A stretch of DNA of 64,000 nucleotides from Acarospora socialis (GCA_025617375.2 JAMYGW020000009.1:434001-498000), one strand, 5' to 3'. Counted from the first letter of the stretch, positions 32,297-45,608 are shown. Notes: generated by a model not told the origin, from the letters alone. Numbers and translations: made by a program.

Positions 32297-34587
32297 CTAC
32301 AAGAATACCTCAATATTCATCTCTAGCGTACTGACTGGGTATCTACAGATATTTGGTTAGTCTAGAGTTCTTTTGGGATATCTGGGTACGGGGCATTGGT
32401 ACCTTATCTCGAATTTGTCTAGGACTGTCGGATGTAGTATACCAAAGACGCCGATGACGTGTTCCCTACCACTTAGCCGCACATGGATCGTAGCAGCATG
32501 GCCAGGGAAGAATGTCGGATCTGCACTGCATCAGAGGCCGCCTCATAGCCCTATAGTGAAGAAATCTTACCGTCGGCTTCCTCTATCCAATACTTGGATT
32601 CATCCACACCTTTACCTTCTAACCCTTCCTCACTCGTCATGAACGCACTCTTCAACATCAACATGATCCGATCCATCAAGCCATGCACTACTTCGAAACC
32701 ACTCGTTTTCCCATACCAAGCAGCGGCAAAGTGCCTCTCGTTCCGGCTCTTCCTCTCCAGCGACATATCTTTCAAGGCAACATCACTAACTTCGAAGATC
32801 TTGATTGGTACACTGTGATGCTTGTTCTCTCGAATCGTCTTCAACAACCCGGGCAAAAGCGATGTGCGCACAACCTGGTATTCTGCCGTCTTAGGGTTCG
32901 CAAGCTTGACCGCCGTATTCCCGTCATCCTTGCGGTTCAACCAGCCAAAATTTTCGTCGTGTGAGCAAAGGATCAACGGCATAACCTCCGACCATCCTGC
33001 CATCGCTGCCTCTAAGCGCACGATGTCGCTCAGCTTGTTGACCATTAGGGGTTGGGCAATGGTGCCAGACTTTGTAGGAAAGGACCTCGGGAGGTTATTG
33101 AAACCGTATGCTATTGCCACGTCCTCCATGATATCACATTGATGTAATACATCCGCACGCGTGGGAGGTATGTGTACATCGATAATGTCTTTGGAAGATT
33201 TCGATGGGGAGGCGTTGTATGACATCCGCTTCAGGAGTTTGCAGATATCTTCCGCAAGGAGGGAGAGGCCGCAGCAGTCGTTAATATAAGAAACCTCGGC
33301 TTGAGTCTCCCTTGGGGTTAAATCGGGGGTCTCGCGGGTTTCGTGATTATGCTTGGAGATGATTTTGACGGGTTCGACACTTGGTATACGAGCTTAGCCA
33401 AGCATTCCGTTTGTTGGGTGCTCGATAACTTACGTGAACTGATCCTCAGTATACTGAGAAAACATTGCAACGAGGATGTTGTTGACAATTTCTACTTTGG
33501 TCTTGTCCAAAGCTGTAATTTCAATGAAGATATTTTTCGTCTTGGGGCTGATCTTAGAGTGATCGCCGTTGATGATGGGTGGTAGCGAGCATACGGTGCG
33601 CTTTGAGTCATAGATGACAGGATAGACCGGTGAGTCTCTGATGATATGGAGATAGCGACTCAAATGTTTATCGTTCTAGAAGCAGTTCAGCACGTTGAAG
33701 GAGAACTATTCCGACAAGGACGGTGACCTCATAGAAGTGCATCAATTCAACTCCATTCATCTTCTTGGACTGGTTCAGCGGCACGAACTCTATTTGCTCT
33801 GGCGGTAATGCTTCGTACGTGAACGGTCCCTGAAGAGTATCCATATCATGAGTTCCTATAGAGACCAGCGTTCGTTGACGGGCTAAGTTCTGATGTAACT
33901 TGTCCTGTAGAGCAATGAAGGAGTCATATCGGTCTTGGGTGAAGGTGATATTCCGCAACACGGCGCCAGAGACATATGGCCGCACCCTCGATGTCTAATG
34001 CGTCAACCTTACATACAAGCCAGCGGAAGGAGTCAAAACAATCTACCTCTTCATGTACTGTTATGGTCTGAAGTTCGCCATTTGGTGGGGCAACAAGTCG
34101 GTAGTTCGGAATCGGTTTCTTGCCACGAAATATATTGAGCATGAGGGCAATGCCTTCGAAGCAAAGCATATCATATCTTGCTAGCCGTTAGCATTCCGTA
34201 AAAGCCCCTTATTGGCGATGAAGCGGTTACCTGTTGGCGGGTATCTCAATCTTGAGCTGTGCCGGTTCTTGTTTGCCATTGACGATGGGCCGATCCGTGG
34301 TAGAGGTCTTGGACCATCAGCTTTGGACGACGTAGGCACAGGTATTCCCGATTCTCACATCCTCATCTAGCTCCAAACCTTTTTCATATCAGCCTTGGCT
34401 CCAGCATGTAACGTGGACTGAAAGCTATACCGAAATCGAAGCAGAGCTCGTCGAATTCCTCGGTGGTATATCTAACAATACTAAGCCTCCCATATAGATT
34501 CTATGCGCATCTTGCTCAGCTGAGTCAAACGTACTTCTGGCCAAGAGCTTCGAAAAGGCCTTCTCGGTCGACGGCAATGGTAGGCAT
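32297..34587 (-). CDS. FRS1: cytosolic phenylalanyl-tRNA synthetase, beta subunit
   Basis: A multi-exon gene (about ten exons) on the minus strand. The start is [18 protein letters not shown] at 34587; exon 1 is 34535-34587 and exon 2 is 34431-34471. Conserved segments in order: [114 protein letters not shown], then [20 protein letters not shown] and the end [14 protein letters not shown]. The stop is at 32297-32299. The B5 and catalytic-like core are therefore all present. The protein pairs with the alpha subunit as an alpha2-beta2 enzyme charging tRNA-Phe. I did not fix every internal exon edge. Confidence 0.93.
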
Positions 34588-35266
34588 TTGGAGTTGAAAT
34601 CTGGGCTCTTAAGGCACAGGGTCGAATCGCACTGTTTACGACAAGCTTCGAAGGCTTGACCTGAAATTCTGGACCAAGTGTCGCGGTGGAATAACTCGCT
34701 CACGTTTTTATTGAAATTCGTGCAGGGACGTGGTGCATGGCTTAAGCTTTCTCCCATATTCAACTGCATCTCGCTTCACGAGCCACAACTGAGCCTCATT
34801 ATTGTCGCGATTGCCTTGCACAGCACTAAACACCTTCGAGAAGCTCAACTTACAATTCAACAGACAACCCAGCTCCTACCTTCTCCTTGACACCTGGGTA
34901 CTCAATTCAAAGGATCAGTGAATTTCCAAAAAAGAGCCGAGGCTCCTTTCCCTACTAAACTTGACATCATCTGGACCGCAAACCAACTGCAGACGGTATT
35001 GTCCGTCACCCAAACCCCACGGTCGACCTGATGGAGTGCCTGCAGGCTGAGCAGAACGCTGATTCTTTCATTCTCTAGAAAGGTGATTTCTGAGTCACAT
35101 GAACACCGCCTTCAACAAGACACGTTGGGCCTCCGCCAATACTCACAAGGAGCTGCGCAGCGCTAGCTGATCTCGACACCACAACATCTACAAGTCTAGC
35201 ATCAAAACAACCCTTCTCACCATCAATCCGGTCTTTACCTTGCTGGAAAAGTAGTGCACCAACAGA
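34588..35266. promoter_or_regulatory. divergent FRS1/PP2A-A intergenic region
   Basis: The 679 bp lie between two divergent start codons. No additional gene is supported; it should hold both promoters. Confidence 0.4.
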
Positions 35267-37533
35267 ATGGAAGGGCAAAATCAGAATGACGAGCTGTACC
35301 CTATAGCTGTACTGATTGACGAGCTTAAGGTATCTTGATCTCGAGGCACCCTATTTGGTTTGCTATAGAATGCTGATGATGTTGACTTAGCACGATGATG
35401 TTCTCTTACGACTGAACGCAATCCACCGGCTCTCCACCATAGCTCTGGCTCTCGGCGCGGAGCGGACTAGAGATGAGCTCATCCCTTTCTTAGATGGTCA
35501 GTTATGCGAGTAGATCATACAGATCTGACTGGAGCTTACTATGGTTCAGAATCTGTCGAGGACGAAGATGAAGTCTTAACGGCTTTGAGTGACGAGCTTG
35601 GAAGATTCGTGGAATATGTTGGGGGCCCAGAGTATGGGCACGTGCTCCTGTCCCCCCTGGAGAACCTGGCTGCTATTGAGGAACCATTAGTGCGCGAAAA
35701 GGTACGGGCTCAGCTGATTCCATTGTGTTTGACACTAAAAGTGTGCAGGCCGTCGAGTCTCTCAACAAAATCTGCGAAGAGCTGTCACAGTCTCAGGTCG
35801 AGGAATACTTCATACCCCTAACAGTCCGCCTTTCTAAAGCAGATTGGTTTACTTCAAAAATCTCCGCAACAGGTCTCTACAATGTTCCGTACGCCAAAGC
35901 TACTGCTACTTCACAAGAGGGTCTGAGGCAACAGTTCGGCCACCTAGTGCATGATGAGACACCAATGGTTCGACGGCAAGCCGCCAACAACTTGGCTAAG
36001 TTTGTCAAAGAGATGCCACCATCCATAGTTATAGGAGAGATGATCCCATTATTTCAACACCTGGCCACCGACGACCAGGATAGTGTACGCCTGTTGACAG
36101 TGGACATCCTGATTGCCATAGCAGAGGTAGTACCAAAGGAACAGCAATCAAGTCACGGAGTTCTGCTTACAGCGTTGCGCAATCTGTTCGAAGATAAGAG
36201 TTGGAGAGTTCGGTATATGGTAGCTGATCGTTTCGAAAAGGTTCGTGACGGCTTCAGATTCTACAAACGAGAATTACTTAATAACGTGACTGCTCGCAGA
36301 TCGCAAAAGCAGTAGACGAGGAGGTCGTAACACGTGATCTGGTACCTGCGTTTGTTAAATTGCTCAAGGATACAGAGGCAGAAGTTCGAACTGCAATCGC
36401 AGGCCAGATCCCAGGTAAGCAAAAACAACAGCCCTATACGACAATTTGCTCACGTCCCTAGGCTTTTGTACTCTGCTTGACAGGGAGACACTGCTCAACG
36501 AGATCATGACGAGCGTGGAAGATCTCGTATCGGATACTTCCCAGCATGTGCGAGCTGCGCTCGGTACCCAAATCAGCGGTCTGGCGCCGATACTTGGCAA
36601 GGATGAGTCCGTCACTGTTCAATGCGATTGGAAAGTCACATGCTAATTTGGCAAAGGACAATCGCACACCTACTTCCTATGTTCTTGCAGATGCTGAAGG
36701 ACGAGTTCCCCGATGTTCGTCTGCACATAATCTCGAAGCTTGAGCTAGTGAACAAAGGTACGCTAGTGATTGTCACGTCTGGTATTGATTATGCTAAAAT
36801 GTGCAGTCATCGGTATCGACCTATTATCGCAATCCCTGCTCCCTGCTATTGTCCAGCTGGCGGAGGACAAGCAATGGCGGGTGCGGTTGGCCATCATAGA
36901 ATACATTCCCCTCCTCGCTAGCCAGCTCGGCGTCAAATTCTTCGACGAAAAGCTCAGCACGTTATGTATGAGCTGGTTAGGAGATACCGTCTTCTCAATA
37001 CGAGAAGCCGCTACCCAGAACCTCAAGAAGTTGACGGAGGTGTTCGGAGTAGAGTGGGCGAGCGAAGCTATTATACCAAAGGTCATGGCAATGGGTACGC
37101 ACACAAACTACTTGTACCGAATGACAACTTGCTTTGCCATCTCAGTAAGCTCCCATCTGAACATATATACGATATCGTACTTACCACTACATAGACACTT
37201 GCACCGGCCATCAGTCTAGATGTGATCGAGAAATCTATCCTCCCAATGATGGATAGACTCGTAGCTGACGACATACCCAACATACGATTCAACGTCGCAA
37301 AATCGTACGCAGTTCTAATCGACGTACTCAAGCGCCTCCCCTCGAAAGGCACGATACCATCCCTCGAGAAATCCGGCGAAGTCGGCAACCCGTCGCCGAG
37401 AGGGCAAGATCTTATACAACAACAGATCCTGCCTAATCTGGAGAAGCTGCAGCAGGATGACGATGTGGATGTGCGGTATTTTGCAACTACGGCGGCAGGA
37501 AGTACTACGGATGCTATGAATACTTCACCATAG
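35267..37533 (+). CDS. TPD3: PP2A scaffold (A/PR65) regulatory subunit
   Basis: About nine exons, starting [20 protein letters not shown] (exon 1 is 35267-35329; exon 2 begins 35391) and ending at 37533. The protein is an array of HEAT repeats with the classical PR65 words: [135 protein letters not shown], and [17 protein letters not shown]. Every splice I checked restores the conserved frame. The subunit holds the PP2A catalytic subunit and B-type subunits together. The symbol TPD3 is the yeast name for this orthologue. Confidence 0.95.
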
Positions 37534-37854
37534 ACAGGCGTCTCTTATTCTGATTGGACTCTCCCCTAGAGTACGGAGGAGGGATATACCTGCATAAATC
37601 GTTGTTGCGGTTTGTGTCTTGTTCATGGCGGTAGCATGGGAGACTAGACGGCACTGGTACTGTCATCGTTGTAAGGGCTAGATAATAAAGCATGAGAGAA
37701 TCAGCCTGAAACATTGACTATCTTAGAGTTACTAAAGTATCGAGATGGTTTAGTTAGTCCGGTAGTCGACGGTGTCTGTAAGAGAGAAATCTTAATTTCT
37801 TGCATACGCGCACGTAGACACTAGACAGACGTTCCCATTGCTACCGTCAAAACC
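37534..37854. other. intergenic PP2A-A to EFM4
   Basis: The 321 bases between tandem genes hold the PP2A-A 3' end and the EFM4 promoter. Nothing further is recognised. Confidence 0.4.
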
Positions 37855-38633
37855 ATGACAACTCCCCAGCCAACACACCTCCAGCCCAGCCAGCTGGGCA
37901 ACAAAGACTAGTACGGCAACCTCTCCAGATCACTACATCCCTACCTACCCTACTAACCACTTCACCCCTCAGCTGGGACAAAATCTACACCACCGAGCTC
38001 ACCAACTTCTCCGCCGACCCCAGCGACATCGGCACCGTCTGGTTCTCCGACTCGGACGCCGAAGAAAAGATCCTCACCTACCTCACTTCCGACGCCCTCT
38101 CCCTCCCCCTCGAGACGACCTCCTTCCTCGACCTCGGCACCGGAAACGGCAACATACTGTTCCTCTTGCGGGAAGAAGCGGCCTTCCGCGGCAGGATGGT
38201 CGGGGTCGATTACTCGGAGCAGAGCGTGCTGCTGGCGAGGAGTATCGCGGAGCAGAAGGGTCTGCGGGCGGACGAGGTGCGGTTCGAGAAGTGGGATGTC
38301 ATGAAGCAGGAGCCGGGGCCGTGGGCGGAGGAGGGGGAGGGCTTTGGGGTCGTACTGGATAAGGGTACGTTCGATGCTATTTCTTTGAGCGAGGAGGTTG
38401 ATGGGGATGGGAGGAGGGTTTGTGAGGGGTATCGGGGGAGAGTAGAGGCTCTGGTGAGGAAGGGTGGGTATTTGCTTGTTACGAGCTGTAATTGGACGGA
38501 GGCTGAGTTGAGGGGTTGGTTCGAGGGCGGGGGGTTGGAGTTTCATGGTAGGATTAGGTATCCGAGCTTTGCTTTTGGGGGGAGGACGGGGCAATCCATT
38601 AGTAGTGTTTGTTTTCGGAGGAAGGAGGCATGA
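37855..38633 (+). CDS. EFM4: EFM4-type protein-lysine methyltransferase (eEF1A)
   Basis: Two exons: 37855-37910 and 37973-38633 (238 aa). The join restores NKD-Y-WDKIYTTELTNF, the conserved start of the family. SAM motif I is FLDLGTGNGNILFLL. The post-I acidic residue lies in MVGVDYSEQSV. The family-specific VLDKGTFDAISLSEE motif is present, followed by LLVTSCNWTEAEL. Efm4/METTL10 enzymes methylate a lysine in translation elongation factor 1A. The second half of the gene is strongly G-rich on the coding strand, probably codon-usage driven. Confidence 0.9.
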
Positions 38634-39446
38634 CATTCAGAGAGGGGCTTTGGGATGTCTTTTGTGCTGTGCTGTGCAGTGCAGTGATATGCGGTTGCTT
38701 TGGTAAGTCTGGTTACACCCTTCGCTTCTGCACCTGGCCTGATGCTTATGCTTCTTTCTTGAGCTTTTCCGTGACGTGATTTAATCTTTCATAGAGGCCC
38801 GGCTCGAGACCAGTGAGACTACCTAAGTCGAAAGCTCGGCAAGAGTGGAAGACCAGCGCCAGTGTCTCCCAGCTTCATCTACACTCAAGCCTCCAGAAAG
38901 GTTGATCACATCATGGTTGGTCAGGGAGGTCCGCAGTCCCTTTTCTCATCACCCATGACATCAAACACGGAGGGGCCGTCCAGCTAAGAGGCTGCATATT
39001 TTCCAGATACCACAGCAGTTTGGTGTTAAACGCCTTGCGATAATTCTTCCGGAGGGTTTCTGATTGAGATGAGAAGTACTTCAAAACTAAAGGAAGCCGC
39101 AGCTTGTATAAGTGTGCTCAGAGCAAACGAGAGCTTGCCGGTCACAGAGTGTAGAGTGTTGAGATGGTGGCAATGCTACAAAAAGAGAAGCCCCTGAAAG
39201 AAGACTGTTGTTCAATCAAGGGAAGCAATATCGCAGGAGAGTTGAGAGTGAGAACCGCTAAGTGGAACAAGATACCGACTTCTGTGGGCATATAGAAGAC
39301 TTAGTCTCTATATTAACAAGCGTAAAATACGAATGGTGAGCGGTATGGAGCTCGAACCTTCGAACATTGTGGACCAGCCTGGAAAGCATAAAGAGACTTG
39401 CTGGAGCTTGCCAGTTAGACAGCCTGATGTATTTCTGTTCTGTACT
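38634..39446. other. 813-bp intergenic region at the edge of the decayed island
   Basis: No gene or RNA gene is supported. The segment separates EFM4 from the 3' end of the NLR pseudogene. Confidence 0.4.
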
Positions 39447-42400
39447 TCAAGATCTCCGGAGCATTTTCACTAGCTCCTCCCAGGTTTCACAATCTCCCAC
39501 TGAGTGCAAGATGTTGCTCCTCATGTTCATTTCCACTAGATCAAGGGCTGTACTACCGCCTTTGCCTCCTATGACTCCAACGTCGACCTTCTTCTCGAGA
39601 AGGAAAGCCACCATATCTTTTTGCCCGGCTACAGCAGCAAAGTGTAGAGCTGTCAGCCCGTCGTAGTCCTTACTGTTCACATCCATCCCCTTTCCTAACA
39701 AGAATTCGACACAGGTTCTGAAACCCCCGAGGGCGGCAGAATGGAAAGCTAGACTGCCGTCTGTGAGCTTCGATCCGAAATCCGCTTCGAAGTCATCGAC
39801 GAGGACAGGGAGAAATAAGTCATGGCCACCGCAAACTGCAAGGTGAAGCGCTGTAAACCCTACCCTGTCAGCAACACGGTCATTCACGTTTGCTCCAGCC
39901 TCCAACAGCACTCGAGCAATGGCCAGTTCTCCTTCGCGCGGTGCCGCATGAAGTGCTGATTCAGTGCCACCTAAGATACAGTTGTGGCGGTTGACATCCG
40001 CACCCCTTTCGACTAGGATCTTGACATTCTCGATCCGCCCAGTGCGTGTAGCACGGTGGAGGGCGCTTGGCTTGTCACCATCTCGACATTCTACATTTGC
40101 ATCCGTGTCTAGAAGCAGCTGGACGAGTTCCGGTTGTTGAACTCGGCCGACTCCTGCAGAGCGCTTCGCCTTTCGTTTGTGGTGTTGACTGATGCACCAC
40201 GGTGCACCAAGTACTTGACCAGTGGGACGTCTCCAGCTTGTGCTGCACCTTGTATTGCGCTTGGGTATTGCCCTTCTCCATACGAATCAATGCCGACGCC
40301 CCTGTCTAGTAGTTCTTGTACCACTGCTGCGTGACCTGACCGCGCTGCATAACAAAGAGCTTTACCTGAGCCAGCCTTAGCCCCGTTATCGAGCAGTAGC
40401 TTGACTAAACCAAGATGGCCAAATCGCGCTGCTCTATAGAGAGCGGTGCCTCGCCCTCCATCCGCATTGCCATCGACGTTCTTTGTCAGCAACAATCTGA
40501 CTATAGAATCATATCCTCTTCCTACTGCAGCTTGAAGTGCATTAGTATACGAGTGACCAGCCATCGATCCATATGCTCCACTTTCGAGAAGCTGCCGTAG
40601 GAGAGCCTCATGGCCTCTATCCGCGGCTGCAATTAATGGATTATCGGTCTCGCGTCCCAGCTCTTTGACATCAAGATCCGCGTCCTCATGAATTAGCTGT
40701 TTTACAACTTCCTTGGATCTTTCACCTACTGCGTGATGGAGTGCGAGATCAAAGTCGGCTCCATGGATAAGGAGTAGTTGACACATGTCCCAACCACCTC
40801 GTGAAGCTGTATCTTTGATCCCTTGATCGATACTCAGCGACTGGCGTGCGGTACCAGCAGAGAGATAATCTCCCTATCTTTTCTGGCCACTGCTATTTGG
40901 AGAGGCGACTCCCGGTCAGATTTGCAGTTAGCTTGATCAACATCCGCTCCATGATCCAGTAAAAGCCGGGTCATCCTAATATCGCTGCGCCAAACAGCTT
41001 CGTGCAAAGCGGAGTTTTCGTGGAGGTGACGGAACGCACTTGCATTAACATCCGCCCCTCTTTGCAGAAGGAGTCTTGCAATCGACTTATAACGCTTACT
41101 CGCAGCAGCCACTAGCGCGCAACCGTGTAAGCCATCTTCTTCGTTGACATCAACCTCGTTTATCCAGAAGAAGTTTCACGATATGTTCATGACCCTCAAA
41201 TGCTGCGGCTTGCACAGCGCTGCCATGGAGACCCCCAGAAGCATTTGGATCGGCGCCCCTTGCAAGTAACAAGCGAACAAGTCCTTCTAACCCAGCCTTT
41301 GCTGTATAGTAAAGCGGGCTTGGTGGAACTGTTACTGAGTCTGGCCCACCAGAGGCTTTCCAAGGCTTATTTGGATCATATATTCGACAGCAATTAGCAT
41401 ATGAAATACTATCAGATTGAAGAAGCTTCAAAGCTAATTGTTCAGAGACTGCATAGCTGTTATTATTAGAGGATAGAGCCATGTGATCCGTCCAGTACTG
41501 TACTGCGTAGTTGGCGAGTGGATACTGGCAGAGCGACTCTTCGTCTAGGGGGCCCTGAAACTGGAGAAGATAAGCAAGGCAGCACTGGGTGATGAAAGCG
41601 TGGGCTGAACGATCCACAAGCGCAAACATCGAGCTCGAGCTGTCTCGAATGCGTTCCGAGACTATGTATTCCTTGACTGAGGAATGAGCCAAGCGGAGTT
41701 CCTGAACATACCTATTCATTGAGCCATCCCCACTCTTTACTGATACCTTTGACGTCGTTACCAGGCTAGAGCACATGGTCAACACATCTTGTACATCCAA
41801 AAGTCGGAGCTCTCGGTCGAATGAAGGACCATCTTGTTCTTTCCAATCAATGGAGAGTGCTTCGGCGACTTCGTCTAATCGAACCTGATTGAATACCTTG
41901 ATTAGTCGAATACAATATAAATGGCCATAGAAGTCCCAAGACCAGTTCATACTACCGATGAAGACGATCACGTTGTGATTATGTATCAATAGCAGTAGAT
42001 CTATTAACTTCTGTAATATTCAAGCACCGGGCAAATCGAGAATGACAACCACTTCAAAATGTTGATAACATCTTCACAGTCCTCTTTCTCTATACCCTTG
42101 AGGATTCGAAAGTAAGTTTCATCCAATCCTTCGGCAAGGATCTGAGCGTCGTCCGAAGTGATTTGAGCATAGAACATCTTGAGAGTGCCTCGATCTGACA
42201 CGCCACCCATCGAAACCTAAGTAATATGAGTATCAAACCAAGTAGTGAGTCATCAGAGGGAGACTTACATTCCGGAAGCTCCGTTTATCAAGGTTGTTTC
42301 AATCTCATCCTTTATTTGTTGGGGTAAAGTTTTCAGCTTTCGATCGGTCTGGAGCTTTGACAGTATGAAGGAGTAGATATCTGCACTAGTACAGTCGCCC

Positions 42401-43962
42401 CGAAGGAAAACCTGTGCCGTGCTCCGAGTTGCCAAACGCTCTCCGATCTCTTTCTCAGTACGACTGATCAGCACTATATGCGGTGTGCCGGAACCCAGTT
42501 CCACAAGGTCCATGAAGCTATCCAAAAAGCGCCACATCTCCTCCCGGTGAACATACTCGTCGAGAGCGTCCAGTACAAATAGACATGGTCAAAATTTTCG
42601 ATAGCTTGTGCCAGAAGCTCCGAAAGCGACCTGACTGCAAGGTGCCATACAACCCTTGAGCTCATGGTGGCCTCATGGAGCAAGTCTATCAGTTCTGAAG
42701 GTGGGTTTGCTGACCACGTGAGCAATTGTGAAATCATTGAGCATAGAACTCCTATGACATTTTTTCTCTCATCACTAAACTCGAAAGAGTAGTAGGCCAC
42801 GACGGAGGACTCGTCCAAGCGACAGTCTTGGATAATGTTATCAATGATGGTAGAGCTGCAACCTATCAGGAATTGACTCAAAGAAACAGATTAGGATGTC
42901 CCGGAGGCATACCATAATACGGTCTTCCCACACCCACTACCTCTGTGTATTAGTTGACTAGGTAACCGCAAGACAGTCGCTCCGGAGCAAATTACGCACG
43001 GGATTCCATGAAGCCATAGTAAAGACTTTGGCGTAGTCTTCCAATGTCTGAATTCAACCGCGTCGAGGAACCATTGTCCACTAGCGGTCTGCCTCTTCCC
43101 CGATACGGTATGAAAAGGGGGCAAATGGGCCGGAGCATCTAGCCAGTCGATGATATAAGACAGGCGATAAGCTACTCAAGCAGTTAGTAGCTTCAAGGCC
43201 TCAAACCTGCAAATCAGCGCAGGACATGCCCTGCCCTTCCGCGGACACCTTTTGCGCCAACGCTTCGATTCCGTTCTGTGTGTTCTCTGTTCCGACTTCT
43301 ATGGCGACTGCCCGGGCTCTATAAGCGTCAGCCAACCTCAAGATCTGGATTTGATGGAGTCGCCCATAACCTCAAGACATCGAGCCCATCCGAAAGAGAT
43401 TGTAGAGATACTGTGAGAGCATGATGACTCAGATCTCAGATAGAAAGCTGCAGGACAAATCTGTTTGAGGTCTGTGTAGTGATAGTAGATGTTGGAACAA
43501 GACTGAAGCAGAGGGCCTTAAGAAAGATCTTTTGCAAGCGGTTTACATACATCTGATCAGTGAGCAAAGAAAGACTCAAGGTTGACTGAACTGTCTCTAT
43601 GAAATACAAGGTTGCTTTCACGTCGTCTTCTCTCAATGGCCACACTAGCGCCTGCCCAACAGCATTCCAACCACTTGCTGGCTTCAATTTGGCTTCAAGG
43701 GTCTTGAGTTCGTCCTAGAGTCTGACGAGCGAACCACCAGGTTCGTTCAGCCTTTGAATCGTTTGTAATCGCGAATTCTTGCTTGAACAGTCCTCATCGA
43801 CTATGCAAATCAGTTGCTCGACGATGTTTCGGAGACTAGTGACATCGGAGATGATTCTCGTGAGGTCTCGAGGTGCTTTCTTTTTGTCCGCGGGCGGTAG
43901 TCGTAGCAAATGATTTGAACCACTGCGATGAGGCTAGCCAGGATACCAAGAGGTTCAGCCAT
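39447..43962 (-). pseudogene. NACHT-ankyrin NLR-like gene, decayed
   Basis: This is a host STAND/NLR gene on the minus strand. The start is a typical fungal NLR N-terminus (MAEPLGILASLIAVVQI, near 43962). It is followed by a helical region with WPLREDDVKATLYFIETVQS, then a NACHT domain whose P-loop (GIPGSGCGKTVL) is assembled across introns near 42.9-43.0 kb. Next come FVLDALDEY-like Walker B (seen as YLYWTL in the open frame and FVLDALDEYVHREEM after splicing), HIVLISRTEKEIGERL, a winged-helix-like part (ILKWLSFSICPV), and LRLAHSSVKEYIVSERI. At least a dozen ankyrin repeats end the gene (for example GTALYRAARFGHLGLVKLLL and GLTALHFAAVAGQKDMVAFL). The reading frame is broken about six times, including at least one internal stop, spread from N- to C-terminus. 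It therefore looks like a dead or dying allele, although a family member elsewhere may be intact. Fungal NLRs sense non-self and can trigger cell death. Confidence 0.82.
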
Positions 43963-44574
43963 TGCTGAGTATACGACCAACAGTGTGTAGATGATTGCTG
44001 AGGTCTTCGATGTTCAGTGCTCGCAATGACATATATATTGCAGCTATACGATCAGATATGAGAAGTAAATTGGGAGCCATGTGAACACATATAAGACAGA
44101 GGCTCAAAATGCAATCCCAGAGCACCCTGTACTCTGTACCACTGGATGGCTAAGCGCCCAGAGCATTGCGCCCACAGTCTTGCGCCGACATTCTGGCGCC
44201 TAGAGCATTGCACTCAGAGCATTGCATTTTGCTTTAAGGGCGATTGTACTCGTTCAATTGATCTTGCGCTGATGGAATGATCATGGACTGTAAGAATAAT
44301 TTTAAAATCAGCGACACATCTTCACCCAAGTGATGCTAGCAAGCGACGCTCAGATCTGACCAGAGAAGCATGTCATCTTCCTCTAGTCTTCATATCCCCA
44401 CGGATTTACGATAATTAAACTAGACTCCTACCAAAGGCATTCACCTTGAATCCCAGCCCTCAGAGCACGCCTCTGCGTCGTTTAAACCTAAATCTCTTCT
44501 GTTTGAACAGGCTCCTCAACTCCAGAACATTCTCTCTTCCTTCTTCCCTCTCCACACGAACCCAAACGCCTCAC
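43963..44574. other. intergenic, includes a small tandem array
   Basis: The stretch lies upstream of the NLR pseudogene and downstream of the PIN4 stop. It contains the 14-bp tandem array described separately. I see no gene. Confidence 0.45.
44107..44230. repeat. 14-bp tandem array flanked by a 10-bp inverted repeat
   Basis: Five degenerate copies of a 14-bp unit run from 44160 to 44229. The consensus is about AGAGCATTGCGCCC; the second and third copies are the most changed. The word AAAATGCAAT at 44107-44116 is the exact inverse of ATTGCATTTT at 44221-44230, so the block could fold back. It sits about 150 bp upstream of the NLR pseudogene start. Confidence 0.7.
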
Positions 44575-45231
44575 CTACTTCCGCCCCTCAACCATGATTA
44601 CATGATAACCAAACCCCGTCTTGACTTCCCCGTACTTCGGATTCCCCGTCGTGCTTGGCTCCAGCTCATACGCCACCTTCTCGAACGCGGCATCCAGGGC
44701 TCCCCGCGTTTTCCAGCCCAGTGATCCCCCTGTTGGCCGCTATCAGATTGGGGCCCACGACGTAGACTGGAGATCAGGTATAGGCAGCAAGCAGGAAAGA
44801 TAGTGTGATAAAAGGGAAAGGAAGTGTCACGCAGAGAACTGACCCTGGCGTGCTTTATCCTCCGAAAACTCCCTCGCCACGTCGTCGAATTTGGCGCCGT
44901 CGCGGAGCTTGGTTAGGGCTTCTTCTTTCTTGCTGTGTTTCTCGCACTATTGTCTCCATCTTTAATCAGCCAAACCATTTGCTGTTAAGGTTCTTCGGCT
45001 GCGAATGGTTTTCGGACGGAGCTTCGCGTGAATCACGAAAGAGGATATTGGTAGTGCATTGATGTCGTTATTTGGGAGGGCCTTTACCAGTATATGCCTG
45101 ACGTTTATGCTCGTCGCGGGCTTCAGTTTCCCTCCGCCTTCGGAGGATGCTTTGTCTGCTTTCGCGTCCTTACTGCTGCTGGAGCTTTTGCTGTCCTTCC
45201 CGCTGGCTTTGGCTTTGGCCTTCGGCGCCAT
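44575..45231 (-). CDS. PIN4: parvulin-type peptidyl-prolyl isomerase (PIN4/Par14 class)
   Basis: Three exons on the minus strand: 45088-45231, 44844-44946, 44575-44729 (133 aa). The N-terminus is basic and Ser/Lys-rich ([20 protein letters not shown]), as in Par14, which binds DNA and pre-ribosomes. The rotamase domain reads INVRHIL, then across an intron [53 protein letters not shown], and the closing [13 protein letters not shown]. It lacks the WW domain of Pin1. The enzyme catalyses proline cis-trans isomerisation and is linked to ribosome biogenesis in animals. It is an intact gene inside the otherwise decayed 39-48 kb region. Confidence 0.93.
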
Positions 45232-45608
45232 TGTTCGTACCTGAACTGGGGAGGAATGGGATGGTGGGGTGGTGGGGTCGTACCGCCGGAAGTCGGGGTT
45301 TTGGTGTCGCCGTCGCCGAACGTTAAGGTACTGTAGATGACGATTTGTTTACATACAATTTGCGCTATGATTACGAAGGTAAACAGAGCCTCATACTTGA
45401 GGCTTATAAAGAGACAGCCGTTCTCTACTCATGATAAACTCTGTTCCGAATACGCTAGGAGCTTTATCAGTAGCGTACTCTGCTTCCTCATAGTAATTCA
45501 GCGCTATAGTTAACGTCTTCTAGGATTAAGCGAAAATGATGGGGAAGCGAAAATCTAACCATTTTTACCCATACACCACACCTAATCAGACAGTGGTTCC
45601 AGGCTTAC

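Noticed and set aside
39330-39400. Possible tRNA T-arm (GGTTCGAGCTCC on the minus strand)
   Set aside because: The flanking bases do not pair as a T-stem and no D- or anticodon arm lies at the right distance.
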